Assembly (NCBI RefSeq): GCF_000968175.1
Contig: NZ_FO704551.1
Coordinates: 558,001 to 622,000 of the forward strand
Length of the DNA stretch: 64,000 nucleotides
Source: Xenorhabdus poinarii G6
GTDB taxonomy: Bacteria > Pseudomonadota > Gammaproteobacteria > Enterobacterales > Enterobacteriaceae
Reading direction: 5' to 3'
Within the stretch, counting starts at the first letter, position 1, and the number at the start of each line of letters is the position of its first letter. The position numbers and the translations under genes are program-made. The notes beneath the pieces are model-generated. The model ran no database searches. It was not told the DNA's origin and was given only the letters and a program-made list of their open reading frames with translations. This document shows, piece by piece, positions 7,992 to 17,555 of the stretch.

Positions 7992-8486
7992 TTAGTGGTG
8001 GCTGCGCATAATTTTATCAAGGTATCCCATAATGAAGGCGGATAACACAAAGGTGAGATGGATAAGGACATACCACATGAGTTTATCGTTTTCGATATTT
8101 TTGGCATCCATAAAGATGCGCAGCAAATGAATGGAGGAAATGGCAACAATTGAGGCGGCCACTTTGTTCTTCAGTGACGTTGCATCCATTTTACCCAGCC
8201 AGCTCAGTTTTTCTTTGTGCTCATCGATATCCAGACGTGAAACAAAGTTTTCGTAGCCAGAAAACATGACCATCACCAGTAATCCACCCACCATCGCCAT
8301 ATCAATCAGAGAAAGCAGCGTCAGGATAAGACTGGATTCTGCTAAGTCTAAAAATTGGGGGATGATATGTATGATTTCCTGAAAGAATTTAACCGCAAGG
8401 GCAAGTAATGCAAATGATAAACCAAAATAAACCGGTGCGAGTAGCCAGCGAGAGGCGTACATAATGTTTTCAAAAAAGCGTTCCAT
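7992..8486 (-). CDS. yqhA: YqhA/UPF0114 inner-membrane protein
   Basis: The ATG complementary to 8484-8486 gives 164 residues, exactly the length of E. coli YqhA, beginning [16 protein letters not shown]. The middle segment [20 protein letters not shown] and [20 protein letters not shown] are near-identical to E. coli from memory. Three to four hydrophobic helices indicate an integral inner-membrane protein. The molecular function of UPF0114 proteins is not established. Seven in-frame codons upstream of this ATG are not conserved and were left out. Confidence 0.93.
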   Translation of the reverse strand: MERFFENIMYASRWLLAPVYFGLSFALLALAVKFFQEIIHIIPQFLDLAESSLILTLLSLIDMAMVGGLLVMVMFSGYENFVSRLDIDEHKEKLSWLGKMDATSLKNKVAASIVAISSIHLLRIFMDAKNIENDKLMWYVLIHLTFVLSAFIMGYLDKIMRSHH

Positions 8487-8898
8487 TGTGTGTTCAATAA
8501 ATAACAAAAAAGATAAAAAAGAGGGATCAGTATAACCTGAATCCTGATTAAGTAGTCATTAGGAGAATACATTTTTATCTTAGTCATATTTAGTAGCATT
8601 TTTTCTTTTGAAAGTATTAAGCGATGAATCTGGCTAAAGCCGTCGTACACCGTGGTGACAAGTCGGAGGATTAGACGTTTTATTTGATGAGTCAAGAGTG
8701 TAAATATTTCCTTATTTTTCAATATGCAATGAAATATTTTACTGGCTGATGATGAGAATCTCACGTCATCAGGCTGAAACGGGCGAAAACATCACTCATG
8801 TTTTTCATCCGTTTTGTTATTGATTTACTTGCGATAAAGACTATTCTGAAAGTTATTTTGTCGTTCACTGTAGGAAAGTTGGAGGCGTTGTCCCTGAC
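8487..8898. other. Non-coding interval between divergent yqhA and a DNA-binding protein gene
   Basis: About 410 bp, AT-rich, holding the promoters of both divergent genes. A 7-bp inverted repeat CTGATGA/TCATCAG lies at 8746-8752 and 8766-8772. The leftward open frame that runs through this interval into yqhA (8348-8764) has a basic, unfamilial composition and overlaps yqhA, so it is not called. Confidence 0.5.
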
Positions 8899-9387
8899 TT
8901 GGTCATAAAAATGCTGCTTAATCCCAAACAACTTAGAAATTTTAAGCTAACGTTATTACTTGCACCGGGTAAACCGATAAGTAAAGTTAGGATCATCAGG
9001 GAACTCAATTGTTCAGGGCCAACATTAACCCGAGCGCTACGAAATTTAAGAGATCTTTACTGTGCTGATATTCGGTTTAGCAAAATGGGGAATACCTATC
9101 AATTAGTTGATAAAGGAATGCTGACCAAGAAGGATGTAAAAAGGATCGAAGAACTACTCGCACAACACCTCAGCTTCAAATCTGAAGCATCGATCAGCCA
9201 CGTTTTCCTCGATAAAGAGAAGAAAAAATCGATTTCTGTCTCTTTAAGAATGTCGGTACTCAGAAAAATTGATGGCTTGGCCAATCGGTTAGAGACAAGC
9301 AGAAGTGAAGTGGTTGAAATGGTGGTGGATCAGTGTATTGAAACGCTGTTACAAGAAAATATCAACGGGAATATTTCAAAGCGATGA
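8899..9387 (+). CDS. Predicted DNA-binding protein: N-terminal winged-helix plus C-terminal ribbon-helix-helix
   Basis: A 162-residue protein that I do not recognise as a named gene. Residues about 12-70 look like a winged helix-turn-helix (ISKVRIIRELNCSGPTLTRA, then a wing ending TYQLVDKG). Residues about 108-150 (ISVSLRMSVLRKIDGLANRL, then SRSEVVEMVVDQ) fit a ribbon-helix-helix, the MetJ/Arc/CopG fold. A charged linker joins them. The start chosen is TTG at 8899, 13 bp after GGAGG; ATG at 8911 is possible. It stands alone between yqhA and purK. A transcriptional or plasmid-type regulator is the likeliest role. Confidence 0.65.
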   Translation: MVIKMLLNPKQLRNFKLTLLLAPGKPISKVRIIRELNCSGPTLTRALRNLRDLYCADIRFSKMGNTYQLVDKGMLTKKDVKRIEELLAQHLSFKSEASISHVFLDKEKKKSISVSLRMSVLRKIDGLANRLETSRSEVVEMVVDQCIETLLQENINGNISKR

Positions 9388-9530
9388 TGCCACAAAACAA
9401 GCCGTAGTGATTGATGCCGTTGATTGCCGCACATTAGAAGAGCCGGCGTTAAAGGGCAAGGCGATGCATAACGGCGGGCTTTGCGGCACCGCCGGTGTTT
9501 ATGGAATACGTTGAGCGCGAAAATAACCGC

Positions 9531-10601
9531 TTAACTTAATTTATCTTGTGCCCATTTAACACTGCTCTGATATTCTGGTGGTAATAGTGAAGCCAGCGTT
9601 TGTAATGTTGTTTGCAGTGTTCTCTTATCGGCATCAGTGACATTTAAATGGCCTACCTTACGAGCCGGACGAACCTCTTTTTCATACCAATGCAAACGAA
9701 CCAGCGGCAAACTAAGCCATGCGGGATTTATTTCTGTTCCGATCAGGTTAATCATGACTGATGGCGCGAATATTGCGGGTTGCGGCATAGGGAGATTCAG
9801 GATCGCCCGTAGGTGAAGTTCAAACTGGCTGATAGACGCCCCGTTTTGTGTCCAGTGACCACTGTTATGAACCCGTGGGGCTAATTCGTTGATCAACAAA
9901 TGGTCGCCAACAATAAAACACTCCATCGCCATCACACCAATATAATTCAGATGATCCATGATAGAGGAGAGCATTTTTTCAGCGAGTTGCTGAACGTGTT
10001 GATCGGCCATATCCGGTAACGCAACACTGGTACGTAACATACCTTCCTGATGCAAATTGTGAGTCAGTGTATAGAATACCGATTCACCGTTGGCATTACG
10101 GGCACCGACCAGAGAAACTTCCCCTGAAAATGGAATGCCTTGCTCGACAATACATTCACCGTAAATGTCAGGCGGAAGGGTGGCTTCATCACCCGGCCGG
10201 ATACGCCATTGACCCCGTCCGTCGTAGCCTCCTGTCCGGCGTTTGACAATGATGAAATCCCCTAACTCCGCAAATAGTTGTGGCCATTGTGCGGGAGAAG
10301 AAAGCAACTTCCACGGTGCGGTTGCCAGACCCAATGTGTCCATCAGCTGCTTTTGTGGCAGGCGATCAGCCAGCCGAGGAAAAATATCGCGATTAATAAA
10401 CGCATTATGATGTGCCAGCTCACGCGTTAACGCGGTTTCCGGCCAACGTTCAATTTCTGCGGTGATCACACTCTGTTGATAAGGTACGGCTTCCGGCTCG
10501 GCATCTAATCCCACCGGATAAACAGCGATCCCCAATGGTTCACCCGCTTGACGCAGCATTCTGCCCAGTTGACCATTTCCCAATACACAAACAGGTCTCA
10601 T
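9531..10601 (-). CDS. purK: N5-carboxyaminoimidazole ribonucleotide synthase PurK
   Basis: A 356-residue ATP-grasp enzyme of de novo purine synthesis; it carboxylates AIR with bicarbonate and ATP to give N5-CAIR, which PurE then rearranges. The N-terminus [15 protein letters not shown] is the PurK nucleotide-fold signature. [14 protein letters not shown] (about residues 119-132) and [14 protein letters not shown] (about 243-256) are the ATP and product-site segments. It starts within the purE stop (ATGA overlap of 4 bp), forming the purEK operon under a PurR operator upstream of purE. Length and order match other enterobacteria. Confidence 0.97.
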   Translation of the reverse strand: MRPVCVLGNGQLGRMLRQAGEPLGIAVYPVGLDAEPEAVPYQQSVITAEIERWPETALTRELAHHNAFINRDIFPRLADRLPQKQLMDTLGLATAPWKLLSSPAQWPQLFAELGDFIIVKRRTGGYDGRGQWRIRPGDEATLPPDIYGECIVEQGIPFSGEVSLVGARNANGESVFYTLTHNLHQEGMLRTSVALPDMADQHVQQLAEKMLSSIMDHLNYIGVMAMECFIVGDHLLINELAPRVHNSGHWTQNGASISQFELHLRAILNLPMPQPAIFAPSVMINLIGTEINPAWLSLPLVRLHWYEKEVRPARKVGHLNVTDADKRTLQTTLQTLASLLPPEYQSSVKWAQDKLS

Positions 10602-11152
10602 GCCTCCTCCCGTGGATCTGGATTATCCAAAACCGATTGTGTTTGTACACTACGCCAATCCGACAGGCGTTGAAACAGAGGACGGTCATGTAAAGCCAAC
10701 ACTTGAGCGGCTAACAAGGCGGCATTGGCTGCCCCTGCCTTGCCAATCGCCAATGTTCCCACTGGAATGCCCTTCGGCATTTGCACAATCGAATAGAGGC
10801 TATCAATACCGCTGAGTGCAGCGCTTTGTACCGGAACACCAAACACGGGAATCAGGGTTTTAGCGGCTAACATGCCCGGTAAATGTGCTGCGCCCCCGGC
10901 TCCCGCGATAATCACATCAAAACCGTTTTCTTTGGCATGTTCGGCGAAATGAAAAAGTTTATCGGGTGTGCGGTGGGCTGAAACAATCTCAACATGGAAA
11001 GGAATCGCAAGAGCGGTCAAAATATCGGCGGCATGTTGCATCGTCGCCCAGTCGCTTTTCGAACCCATGACAATGGCAATTTTGGGGGGATGTGGGTGCG
11101 CTATTTCTGTTGCAGAAGTCACAGTGATTGTGGGATCAGAGCTGGACGTCAT
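10598..11152 (-). CDS. purE: N5-carboxyaminoimidazole ribonucleotide mutase PurE
   Basis: A class I PurE of 184 residues, about 15 longer at the N-terminus than the E. coli protein (169). The core motif [12 protein letters not shown] at about residues 30-41 binds the substrate phosphate. SAHRTPDKL (about 59-67) includes the catalytic histidine, and [11 protein letters not shown] (about 83-93) is the conserved loop. The extension is Ser/Thr-rich and may not all be translated. It heads the purEK operon; a PurR box lies about 80-100 bp upstream, overlapping the putative -35 element. Confidence 0.96.
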   Translation of the reverse strand: MTSSSDPTITVTSATEIAHPHPPKIAIVMGSKSDWATMQHAADILTALAIPFHVEIVSAHRTPDKLFHFAEHAKENGFDVIIAGAGGAAHLPGMLAAKTLIPVFGVPVQSAALSGIDSLYSIVQMPKGIPVGTLAIGKAGAANAALLAAQVLALHDRPLFQRLSDWRSVQTQSVLDNPDPREEA

Positions 11153-11233
11153 AAATCAGATGCTCCTGTATTGGGTGTCTACCAGAACCAAGATGAAATT
11201 TCAGGCGACGGATCATATCACGCTAATAGCCCA

Positions 11234-11249
11234 AGGAAAACGTTTGCGT
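11234..11249 (-). promoter_or_regulatory. PurR operator of purEK
   Basis: On the minus strand the sequence reads ACGCAAACGTTTTCCT, matching the PurR consensus ACGCAAACGTTTNCGT at 14-15 positions and, as I recall it, the E. coli purE operator itself. It overlaps a plausible -35 (TTTTCC) that stands 17 bp from a -10 TATGAT (complement of 11212-11217). Repression by PurR with hypoxanthine or guanine is the expected control. Confidence 0.88.
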
Positions 11250-11279
11250 CACTTGCTGAGTCGATTTTACCAACTTTTA

Positions 11280-12002
11280 TCAGAAGGTGAAGGTGAGTAA
11301 TTCAATGGCTGTTTTTGTGACTTTGAACATTGAACCTTGCTGATGCCATGCCCCTAAGACACCACGGTGTACCGTTTTATCGCCAAGTTGAATATCGTGT
11401 ATTGCCGGGCGATGGGTATGCCCATGAATGATCCAATCAGCCTGATGCGCTTTGAAATGCTCGATAACCGTCCCTTGGTTGACATCCATAATAGATTCGG
11501 ATTTCTGGCGGTTAGCATATTGGCTACCTGCCCGCATTTTCGCGGCAATTTTTAACCGAATAAATAATGGGAATAACAGGAATAATCGCTGTATCCACGG
11601 CGTATGTACCCGCTTACGATACTGTTGATAGCCAACATCATCGGTACATAGTGTATCGCCATGCAAAATCAGAATACGCTTACCGTATAATTCCAGCATC
11701 TTTTCCTGTGGTAATAAAATTAAGCCACTTTCTTTGGCAAAGCGCGAGCCAAGTAAAAAATCACGATTGCCATGAATGAAATAGCAGGCAACGCCCCTTT
11801 GTTGCAGTTCAGAAAGGGCGTGGGCAATTTTAGTGTGTAATGGATTAGGATCATCATCACCAATCCAGTAATCAAAAAAATCACCCAGGATATAAAGACG
11901 CTCAGCATGAACCGCTTCTTCACGTAAGAAACGTAGAAAACCGGCGGTAATGGCCGGTTCTTGTTCACTGAGATGCAAATCCGCAATAAACAGTGTACTC
12001 AT
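11280..12002 (-). CDS. lpxH: UDP-2,3-diacylglucosamine diphosphatase LpxH
   Basis: A 240-residue calcineurin-like metallophosphoesterase that cleaves UDP-2,3-diacylglucosamine to lipid X and UMP in lipid A synthesis, at the cytoplasmic face of the inner membrane. The metal-ligand motifs are in order: ADLHLSE (about 7-13), [11 protein letters not shown] (about 40-50), GNRDF (about 79-83), LHGD (about 113-116) and HGHTHRP (about 195-201). It lies between ppiB and purE as in E. coli. Length matches the family. Confidence 0.97.
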   Translation of the reverse strand: MSTLFIADLHLSEQEPAITAGFLRFLREEAVHAERLYILGDFFDYWIGDDDPNPLHTKIAHALSELQQRGVACYFIHGNRDFLLGSRFAKESGLILLPQEKMLELYGKRILILHGDTLCTDDVGYQQYRKRVHTPWIQRLFLLFPLFIRLKIAAKMRAGSQYANRQKSESIMDVNQGTVIEHFKAHQADWIIHGHTHRPAIHDIQLGDKTVHRGVLGAWHQQGSMFKVTKTAIELLTFTF

Positions 12003-12033
12003 TTAGCGATCAACGATTATTGGGTGGTGGTGA

Positions 12034-12528
12034 TTATTCGCTAACAGTGACACGTTCAATGATCACATCTTCACGTGGGACATCTTGGTGCATACCGCTG
12101 CGGCCAGTGGAAACGCCTTTGATTTTATCAACCACATCCATACCTTCAACGACTTCAGCAAATACACAATAACCCCATCCATCTGGACGTTCTGAACGGA
12201 AGTTCAGAAAATCGTTATCCACAACGTTAATGAAGAATTGCGCTGTTGCAGAGTGTGGATCATTGGTGCGCGCCATGGCGAGAGTGCCACGGTTGTTTTG
12301 CAGGCCATTATTTGCTTCGTTCTTGATCGCGTCCTTAGTCATTTTCTGCTTCATGCCTGGCTCAAAGCCACCGCCTTGGATCATAAATCCATTGATAACA
12401 CGGTGAAAAATGGTGTTGTCATAAAAACCTTCAGAACAATAATTCAGAAAATTTTCAACCGTGACCGGCGCCTTATCCGCGAAAGTTTTGATTACGATAT
12501 CGCCAAAATTGGTGTGAAAAGTCACCAT
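12034..12528 (-). CDS. ppiB: Cytoplasmic peptidyl-prolyl cis-trans isomerase B (cyclophilin)
   Basis: The ATG complementary to 12526-12528 gives the family length of 164 residues, beginning [16 protein letters not shown], with AGGATG upstream. Catalytic cyclophilin motifs are present: [14 protein letters not shown] with the active-site arginine, and [16 protein letters not shown]. It catalyses prolyl bond isomerisation in the cytoplasm. Nineteen additional in-frame codons upstream look non-coding. It precedes lpxH by 31 bp on the same strand, as in E. coli, where cysS would be divergent; here cysS is absent and potA follows. Confidence 0.96.
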   Translation of the reverse strand: MVTFHTNFGDIVIKTFADKAPVTVENFLNYCSEGFYDNTIFHRVINGFMIQGGGFEPGMKQKMTKDAIKNEANNGLQNNRGTLAMARTNDPHSATAQFFINVVDNDFLNFRSERPDGWGYCVFAEVVEGMDVVDKIKGVSTGRSGMHQDVPREDVIIERVTVSE

Positions 12529-12674
12529 AATAAACATCCTATTAATAGTTGTGGTTGACCCTGCATTGAGGGAGATTCGGAACAAGCGCTGTTATATCAT
12601 ATCTCAGATTTTGAGTCAGTATTGAGGAGCGCTGTATCACCGGGCAGTGCCACTATTTTGCGACTATTCACTCG

Positions 12675-12709
12675 ATGCTCAAGATCATCTCTCTATGCTC
12701 AAGATCATC
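12675..12709. repeat. Two direct copies of a 15-bp motif, 20-bp period
   Basis: ATGCTCAAGATCATC occurs at 12675-12689 and again at 12695-12709, so one period is 20 bp, about two helical turns. The repeats lie in the 460-bp interval between divergent ppiB and potA. They could be operator half-sites or a chance duplication. Confidence 0.6.
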
Positions 12710-12733
12710 AGGTGATTTTCGTGTTATTAAGTG

Positions 12734-12761
12734 CAATTGACCCAACACAATTGACCCAACA
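12734..12761. repeat. Tandem 14-bp duplication upstream of potA
   Basis: CAATTGACCCAACA is repeated head to tail at 12734-12747 and 12748-12761, followed by CAATAAAA. It lies about 230 bp upstream of potA. An exact abutting duplication suggests recent slippage or a repeated regulator site. No gene is seen in the surrounding interval (12529-12991); a 93-codon open frame at 12622-12903 has no Shine-Dalgarno or family resemblance. Confidence 0.6.
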
Positions 12762-12991
12762 CAATAAAATTCACATTACACCGATTGGAGACATGATCAT
12801 AAAAAAAGACAGATTGTCATTGTTTCGGCTTTCAATTTCGGCTTACTGCGTTTATCATGCGCGCTTCGTAATTTCAACCGGCGCCACTGGCTTTGAGCTT
12901 TAGCGGAGAAATGATGCCTCCCGCTAGCTGACACAGTCTTTTCCCGTGGCGGTTCTATCTGCATTATTCCAAGGGATAGATGATAGCATAA

Positions 12992-14107
12992 ATGACTGAG
13001 AATACCTCTCTGACACCACTCGTTGAATTGAAAGCCTTGAGTAAAGGTTTCGACGGTAAACAAGTTATCTCACAGCTCGATCTGACAATCAATGATGGCG
13101 AGTTTCTGACCATTCTAGGGCCATCCGGTTGTGGCAAAACCACAGTACTCCGTTTGATTGCCGGGCTAGAAGATGCTGATTGTGGCAAAATTTTACTGGA
13201 AGGGCAGGATATTACTGATATTCCCGCTGAACACCGTCATGTGAATACGGTCTTCCAGAGTTATGCCTTGTTCCCCCACATGACTGTATTTGAAAATGTC
13301 GCTTTTGGACTTCGAATGCAAAAAACACCGGAAAAAGAGATTGCTCCGCGTGTTGAGGAAGCGTTACGCATGGTGCAGCTTGAAGCATTTGCCCGGCGTA
13401 AACCGGCACAGCTTTCCGGCGGTCAACAACAGCGTGTGGCGATTGCCCGCGCGGTGGTGAATAAACCGAAGGTGCTGTTACTGGATGAATCACTGTCCGC
13501 ACTCGATTACAAATTGCGCAAGCAGATGCAAAATGGGCTAAAAGCGCTCCAGCGTAAGCTCGGTATTACCTTTATCTTCGTCACTCATGATCAGGAAGAA
13601 GCGCTGGTCATGTCAGACCGTATCGTGGTGATGCGTGACGGACGCATTGAACAGGATGGCTCTCCGCGTGAGATTTACGAGGAGCCGAAAAATCTGTTTG
13701 TTGCCCGCTTTATCGGTGAAATCAATATCTTTGACGCCAGAGTGCTGTGCCGTATTGATGAGCAACGGATACGTGCGAATGTCGAAGGCCACGAATGTGA
13801 TATTTTCACCTCGTTGCCAGTGACGGTTGGGCAAACACTCAATGTGTTGCTGCGCCCGGAAGACCTGCGCGTAGAAGAAATCAATCATGGTGAGCAGGTA
13901 TCGGGATTGATTGGTTATGTTCGTGAGCGTAACTACAAAGGGATGACACTGGATTCAGTCGTCGAAATGGAAAATGGCAAGATGGTGATGGTAAGCGAAT
14001 TCTTCAACGAGGATGATCCTGATGTTGACCATTCCCTGAACCAGAAAATTGCCGTGACATGGGTCGAAAGCTGGGAGGTGGTGCTGATCGATGAAGAAGA
14101 CGCGTAA
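12992..14107 (+). CDS. potA: Spermidine/putrescine ABC transporter ATPase PotA
   Basis: A 371-residue ABC ATPase energising polyamine uptake. Walker [10 protein letters not shown] lies at about residues 47-55, the signature [10 protein letters not shown] at about 142-151, Walker [13 protein letters not shown] at about 162-173, and the H-loop THDQEEA near 200. The C-terminal third is the regulatory TOBE-type domain ([11 protein letters not shown] near 286). It overlaps potB by 17 bp. It is the first gene of the rightward potABC operon; potD follows under a probable additional promoter. Confidence 0.97.
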   Translation: MTENTSLTPLVELKALSKGFDGKQVISQLDLTINDGEFLTILGPSGCGKTTVLRLIAGLEDADCGKILLEGQDITDIPAEHRHVNTVFQSYALFPHMTVFENVAFGLRMQKTPEKEIAPRVEEALRMVQLEAFARRKPAQLSGGQQQRVAIARAVVNKPKVLLLDESLSALDYKLRKQMQNGLKALQRKLGITFIFVTHDQEEALVMSDRIVVMRDGRIEQDGSPREIYEEPKNLFVARFIGEINIFDARVLCRIDEQRIRANVEGHECDIFTSLPVTVGQTLNVLLRPEDLRVEEINHGEQVSGLIGYVRERNYKGMTLDSVVEMENGKMVMVSEFFNEDDPDVDHSLNQKIAVTWVESWEVVLIDEEDA

Positions 14108-14951
14108 ACTATTCCAGAATATCGTCATTACGGGCATTGTGTCTTGGTTGATGCTATTTGTCTTTCTGCCGAATCTGATGATCATCGGAACCAGTTTCCT
14201 GACGCGGGATGATGCCAATTTGGTGCAGATGATTTTCTCGCTGGATAACTATACCCGGTTGTTTGATCCACTGTACGCCGAGGTGTTGTTGCATTCGCTG
14301 AATATGGCGATTGTGGCGACGCTGTGCTGTCTGGTCATTGGCTATCCGTTTGCTTTCTTCCTGGCGCGTATGCCGGAGAAACGGCGTCCACTGATGCTAT
14401 TTCTATTGATCGTCCCTTTCTGGACGAACTCTTTAATCCGTATTTACGGTTTAAAGATGTTTCTCAGTACCCGTGGCTATTTGAATGATTTTCTGCTGTG
14501 GGCAGGGATCCTTGATAAACCGTTGCGCATCATGTACACCCCCGAAGCCGTTGTGTTGGGTTTGGTTTATATTCTGCTGCCATTTATGGTGATGCCACTC
14601 TATTCCAGCATTGAAAAACTGGATAAATCTTGTCTGGAAGCAGCACGCGATTTAGGCGCCGGCAAATTGCAGACGTTTATCCGTATCATTGTGCCTTTGA
14701 CCATGCCGGGTATTATCGCCGGTTGTTTGTTGGTATTGCTGCCCGCGATGGGGCTGTTCTACGTGGCTGACTTGATGGGGGGCGCGAAAAACCTGTTGAT
14801 CGGTAACGTGATTAAGAGCCAGTTCCTTAACATTCGTGACTGGCCGTTTGGGGCGGCGACCAGTATCTGTCTGACGCTGGTCATGGGGTTGATGTTATTG
14901 GTTTACTATCGAGCGGCTAAGCTGCTGAACAAGAAGGTAGAGCTGGCATGA
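14091..14951 (+). CDS. potB: Spermidine/putrescine ABC transporter permease PotB
   Basis: A 286-residue inner-membrane permease with six predicted membrane helices. The EAA loop reads [27 protein letters not shown] (split for length: [13 protein letters not shown], then [14 protein letters not shown]) at about residues 182-208 and contacts PotA. It starts inside potA (17-bp overlap) and overlaps potC by 4 bp, the standard arrangement of this operon. Confidence 0.96.
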   Translation: MKKTRKLFQNIVITGIVSWLMLFVFLPNLMIIGTSFLTRDDANLVQMIFSLDNYTRLFDPLYAEVLLHSLNMAIVATLCCLVIGYPFAFFLARMPEKRRPLMLFLLIVPFWTNSLIRIYGLKMFLSTRGYLNDFLLWAGILDKPLRIMYTPEAVVLGLVYILLPFMVMPLYSSIEKLDKSCLEAARDLGAGKLQTFIRIIVPLTMPGIIAGCLLVLLPAMGLFYVADLMGGAKNLLIGNVIKSQFLNIRDWPFGAATSICLTLVMGLMLLVYYRAAKLLNKKVELA

Positions 14952-15727
14952 TCGGACGCCTGTTACGCGGTGGTTTCATGACCATCGTTTATGCTTACCT
15001 GTATATCCCGATTATTATTCTGCTGGTAAGCTCGTTTAACCAATCACGCTTTGGTATTCGCTGGCAGGGCTTTACCACCGAGTGGTACGGCCTGTTGTTT
15101 TCCAATGACAGCCTGCTTCAAGCGGCTGGTCACTCTCTGACGATGGCCGTCGCGTCTGCCACGTTCGCCACTTTAATTGGTTCTTTGACAGCGGTGGCAC
15201 TGTATCGTTATTCGTTTCGTGGCAAAAAGTTTGTCGGCGGTATGTTGTTTGTGGTGATGATGTCACCGGATATTGTGATGGCGATTTCCTTGCTGGTGCT
15301 GTTTATGCTGCTGGGTATTTCATTAGGATTCTGGTCGCTGTTGTTTTCGCATATCACTTTCTGCCTGCCGTTTGTGGTCGTTACGGTTTATTCCCGCCTG
15401 AAAGATTTCGACGTTAAAATGCTGGAAGCCGCGCGTGATCTGGGGGCGGGTGAGCTGACTATTCTGCGAAAAATCATCCTGCCGCTGGCAATGCCGGCAG
15501 TTATGGCAAGTTGGCTGCTGAGTTTTACTCTGTCGATGGATGATGTGGTTGTCTCCTCTTTTGTGACGGGGCCAAGCTATGAGATCCTGCCGCTGAAGAT
15601 CTATTCAATGGTTAAAGTGGGGATTTCGCCGGAAGTCAACGCATTAGCAACGATTTTATTACTGATGTCGTTGGTTTTAGTGCTGATTAGTCAATTTGTT
15701 ATGCGTGATCGCACGGGTAAGCCTTAA
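14948..15727 (+). CDS. potC: Spermidine/putrescine ABC transporter permease PotC
   Basis: A 259-residue inner-membrane permease, partner of PotB. Six hydrophobic helices are visible, with the EAA loop [19 protein letters not shown] at about residues 158-176. The ATG overlaps the potB stop by 4 bp. A perfect 9-bp terminator-type hairpin begins 12 bp after its stop, separating it from potD. Confidence 0.96.
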   Translation: MIGRLLRGGFMTIVYAYLYIPIIILLVSSFNQSRFGIRWQGFTTEWYGLLFSNDSLLQAAGHSLTMAVASATFATLIGSLTAVALYRYSFRGKKFVGGMLFVVMMSPDIVMAISLLVLFMLLGISLGFWSLLFSHITFCLPFVVVTVYSRLKDFDVKMLEAARDLGAGELTILRKIILPLAMPAVMASWLLSFTLSMDDVVVSSFVTGPSYEILPLKIYSMVKVGISPEVNALATILLLMSLVLVLISQFVMRDRTGKP

Positions 15728-15738
15728 TCTTTTCTGTC

Positions 15739-15772
15739 AGCGTGGTCGCCAGTGACCACGCTTTTCTTGTTT
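15739..15772 (+). terminator. Intrinsic terminator between potC and potD
   Basis: AGCGTGGTC (15739-15747), loop GCCAGT, GACCACGCT (15754-15762), followed by TTTCTTGTTT. A perfect 9-bp GC-rich stem with a T-rich tail, so at least part of the transcription stops after potC. Confidence 0.8.
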
Positions 15773-15867
15773 GAAATATCGAGTCGATCGATCATTTCAG
15801 TCAATTCCCCCCAACAAGTGGCTTTACCCTACAAAATGTCACTTTTATAATAGCCATTTTTGGGGGG

Positions 15868-15886
15868 TAGGTTCACGCAGAACCTA
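15868..15886 (+). promoter_or_regulatory. Small perfect hairpin in the potD leader
   Basis: TAGGTTC (15868-15874), loop ACGCA, GAACCTA (15880-15886), 40 bp upstream of the potD ATG and followed by TATACGAT. It could be an mRNA leader structure or an operator next to the potD promoter; TATAAT occurs at 15846-15851. Confidence 0.35.
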
Positions 15887-15925
15887 TATACGATACTAAC
15901 GCACTAACTGCGTGGAAAATATGAC

Positions 15926-16978
15926 ATGAAAAAGTGGTTTTATCTGCTGGCCGCAGGGATGATGGCATTCAACATTGGCTCAGTCAATGCGGCGGCGGCC
16001 AATGACGGCAAGACGCTGTATTTCTATAACTGGACTGAATATGTGCCACCTGGTTTGCTCAATCAGTTCACCAAAGAAACCGGGATCAAGGTGATTTATT
16101 CCACCTATGAATCCAATGAGAGCATGTATACCAAGCTGAAAACGTATAAAGACGGCGCTTATGATTTAGTGGTTCCATCCACTTACTTTGTTTCAAAAAT
16201 GAGTAAAGAAGGGATGTTGCAAAAAATCGATACCCACAAACTCAGCAACTTCCAGAATCTTGATCCCAATTTATTGCACAAGTCTTTTGACCCGAATAAC
16301 GACTACTCTATTCCTTACATTTGGGGGGCCACCGCGATTGGTGTTAACCGTGATGCGCTTGATCCCAGCACGTTCTCTTCCTGGGCAGATCTTTGGAAGC
16401 CAGAATACAAAAGCAGCTTAGTATTGACTGATGATGCCCGTGAAGTCTTCCAAATGGCGCTGCTGAAATTGGGATATTCCGGCAATTCCACCAATCCGAA
16501 AGAAATTGAAGCGGCTTATCAGGAACTGAGAAAGCTAATGCCAAACGTACTGGCCTTTAACTCTGATAACCCGGCTAATCCTTTTATGGAAGGTGAAGCG
16601 GATATCGGTATGATGTGGAATGGCTCCGCTTATGTTGCTCGTCAGGCAGGTACACCTGTTGAAATTATCTGGCCGAAAGAGGGCGGGATATTCTGGATGG
16701 ATAGCCTGGCGATCCCGGCAAACGCCAAGAATGTCGAAGGGGCGATGAAACTGATCGATTTCTTGTTACGTCCAGAAATTGCGGCGCAAGTGGCTCAGAA
16801 AATTGGTTATCCAACCCCAAATCTGGCCGCGAAAAAATTACTGCCTAAAGCAATGACAGACGATAAGTCGCTTTATCCAGACGAAGCTGTGATCCACAAA
16901 GGAGAATGGCAGAGTGATGTTGGCAACGCCAATATTCTGTATGAAGAGTATTTCCAGAAATTAAAAGCCAGTCAATAA
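15926..16978 (+). CDS. potD: Periplasmic spermidine/putrescine-binding protein PotD
   Basis: A 350-residue substrate-binding protein with a signal peptide (MKKWFYLLAAGMMAFNIGSV, cleavage near NAAAA). The mature protein opens with LYFYNWTEYVPPGLL, the PotD polyamine-site motif with aromatic and acidic ligands. YDLVVPSTYFV, WGATAIGVN and MMWNGSAYVA are further family segments. It delivers spermidine and putrescine to PotABC. Unlike the overlapping potABC genes it sits 198 bp downstream behind a terminator. Confidence 0.97.
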   Translation: MKKWFYLLAAGMMAFNIGSVNAAAANDGKTLYFYNWTEYVPPGLLNQFTKETGIKVIYSTYESNESMYTKLKTYKDGAYDLVVPSTYFVSKMSKEGMLQKIDTHKLSNFQNLDPNLLHKSFDPNNDYSIPYIWGATAIGVNRDALDPSTFSSWADLWKPEYKSSLVLTDDAREVFQMALLKLGYSGNSTNPKEIEAAYQELRKLMPNVLAFNSDNPANPFMEGEADIGMMWNGSAYVARQAGTPVEIIWPKEGGIFWMDSLAIPANAKNVEGAMKLIDFLLRPEIAAQVAQKIGYPTPNLAAKKLLPKAMTDDKSLYPDEAVIHKGEWQSDVGNANILYEEYFQKLKASQ

Positions 16979-17000
16979 ACTGCATGTCAGTGAAGTTATC

Positions 17001-17032
17001 AGGGGAAGCCATCGCTTCCCCTTGTTAATTTC
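17001..17032 (+). terminator. Intrinsic terminator after potD
   Basis: AGGGGAAGC (17001-17009), loop CATC, GCTTCCCCT (17014-17022), then TGTTAATTTC. A perfect 9-bp stem 22 bp after the potD stop. Confidence 0.85.
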
Positions 17033-17099
17033 TGCGCATGATCCTTGAAAAACCGGGTGACGATGCCAGTCAGCGCTGTCAGACTATTTAACACTCTGA

Positions 17100-17555
17100 T
17101 GGATGGCATATAGGCTCCTTTTTTGATCTTGATGATACCCACAGGCGGTAACCTATTTTCGTCGACCACATCACACCGTGCGGGAGACGGAAAAGTGGTT
17201 TTTACCACGGTTTGTCCTGTAGACGTTTTGTGATAACGGATTTATTATCGATTCTGGATGTAGGATCGGGAAATACCGCAGGATTTTGGCAAAATAGCGT
17301 GCTGCTTTGCACGAGAAAGTGTTGTCTTACGGGACAGTTTCTTGGTCAGCAATTTTGAGAGGTGTAGGCTGACAGAACGAGAATTTTTAGCGTCCCGCAG
17401 GTTGGAGACAGACGTGCGGGAGCTTGGGGATTCCAATTGCGCTGGAATCAATATCAGCCATTCTCCACTTTGGTTTATTGCGTTTGGATGAATTTATCAA
17501 AGCGGGACAGAAAGAGGGCGCAGATCAGAATGATCGCGCATTATCGTCATGTTAA
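17100..17555 (+). pseudogene. yhbT: Decayed yhbT (SCP2 sterol-binding-domain protein)
   Basis: No intact frame exists, but plus-strand pieces in different frames resemble YhbT, which precedes yhbS in E. coli. One piece near 17183-17225 reads GDGKVVFTTVCPVDV, similar to the GKLVV...ADVSF part of YhbT. The last 40 codons are open to the TAA at 17553-17555 and end with FGLLRLDEFIKAG then [15 protein letters not shown], matching the YhbT tail in character. The stop overlaps the yhbS ATG by 7 bp, as expected for the normal pair. Stops and shifts between the pieces indicate degeneration. Identification is by eye; the left boundary is approximate. Confidence 0.5.

Noticed and set aside
8348..8764. 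138-codon leftward frame overlapping the yqhA start
   Set aside because: It overlaps yqhA in another frame, has no family motifs and no convincing ribosome binding site.
12622..12903. 93-codon rightward frame before potA
   Set aside because: TTG start without Shine-Dalgarno, spans the short direct repeats, and its composition resembles random AT-rich translation.
16999..17208. 69-codon leftward frame after potD
   Set aside because: It covers the potD terminator and lies antisense to the decayed yhbT; no family resemblance.
17245..17451. 68-codon leftward Ser/Arg-rich frame
   Set aside because: Antisense to the decayed yhbT; typical shadow composition.
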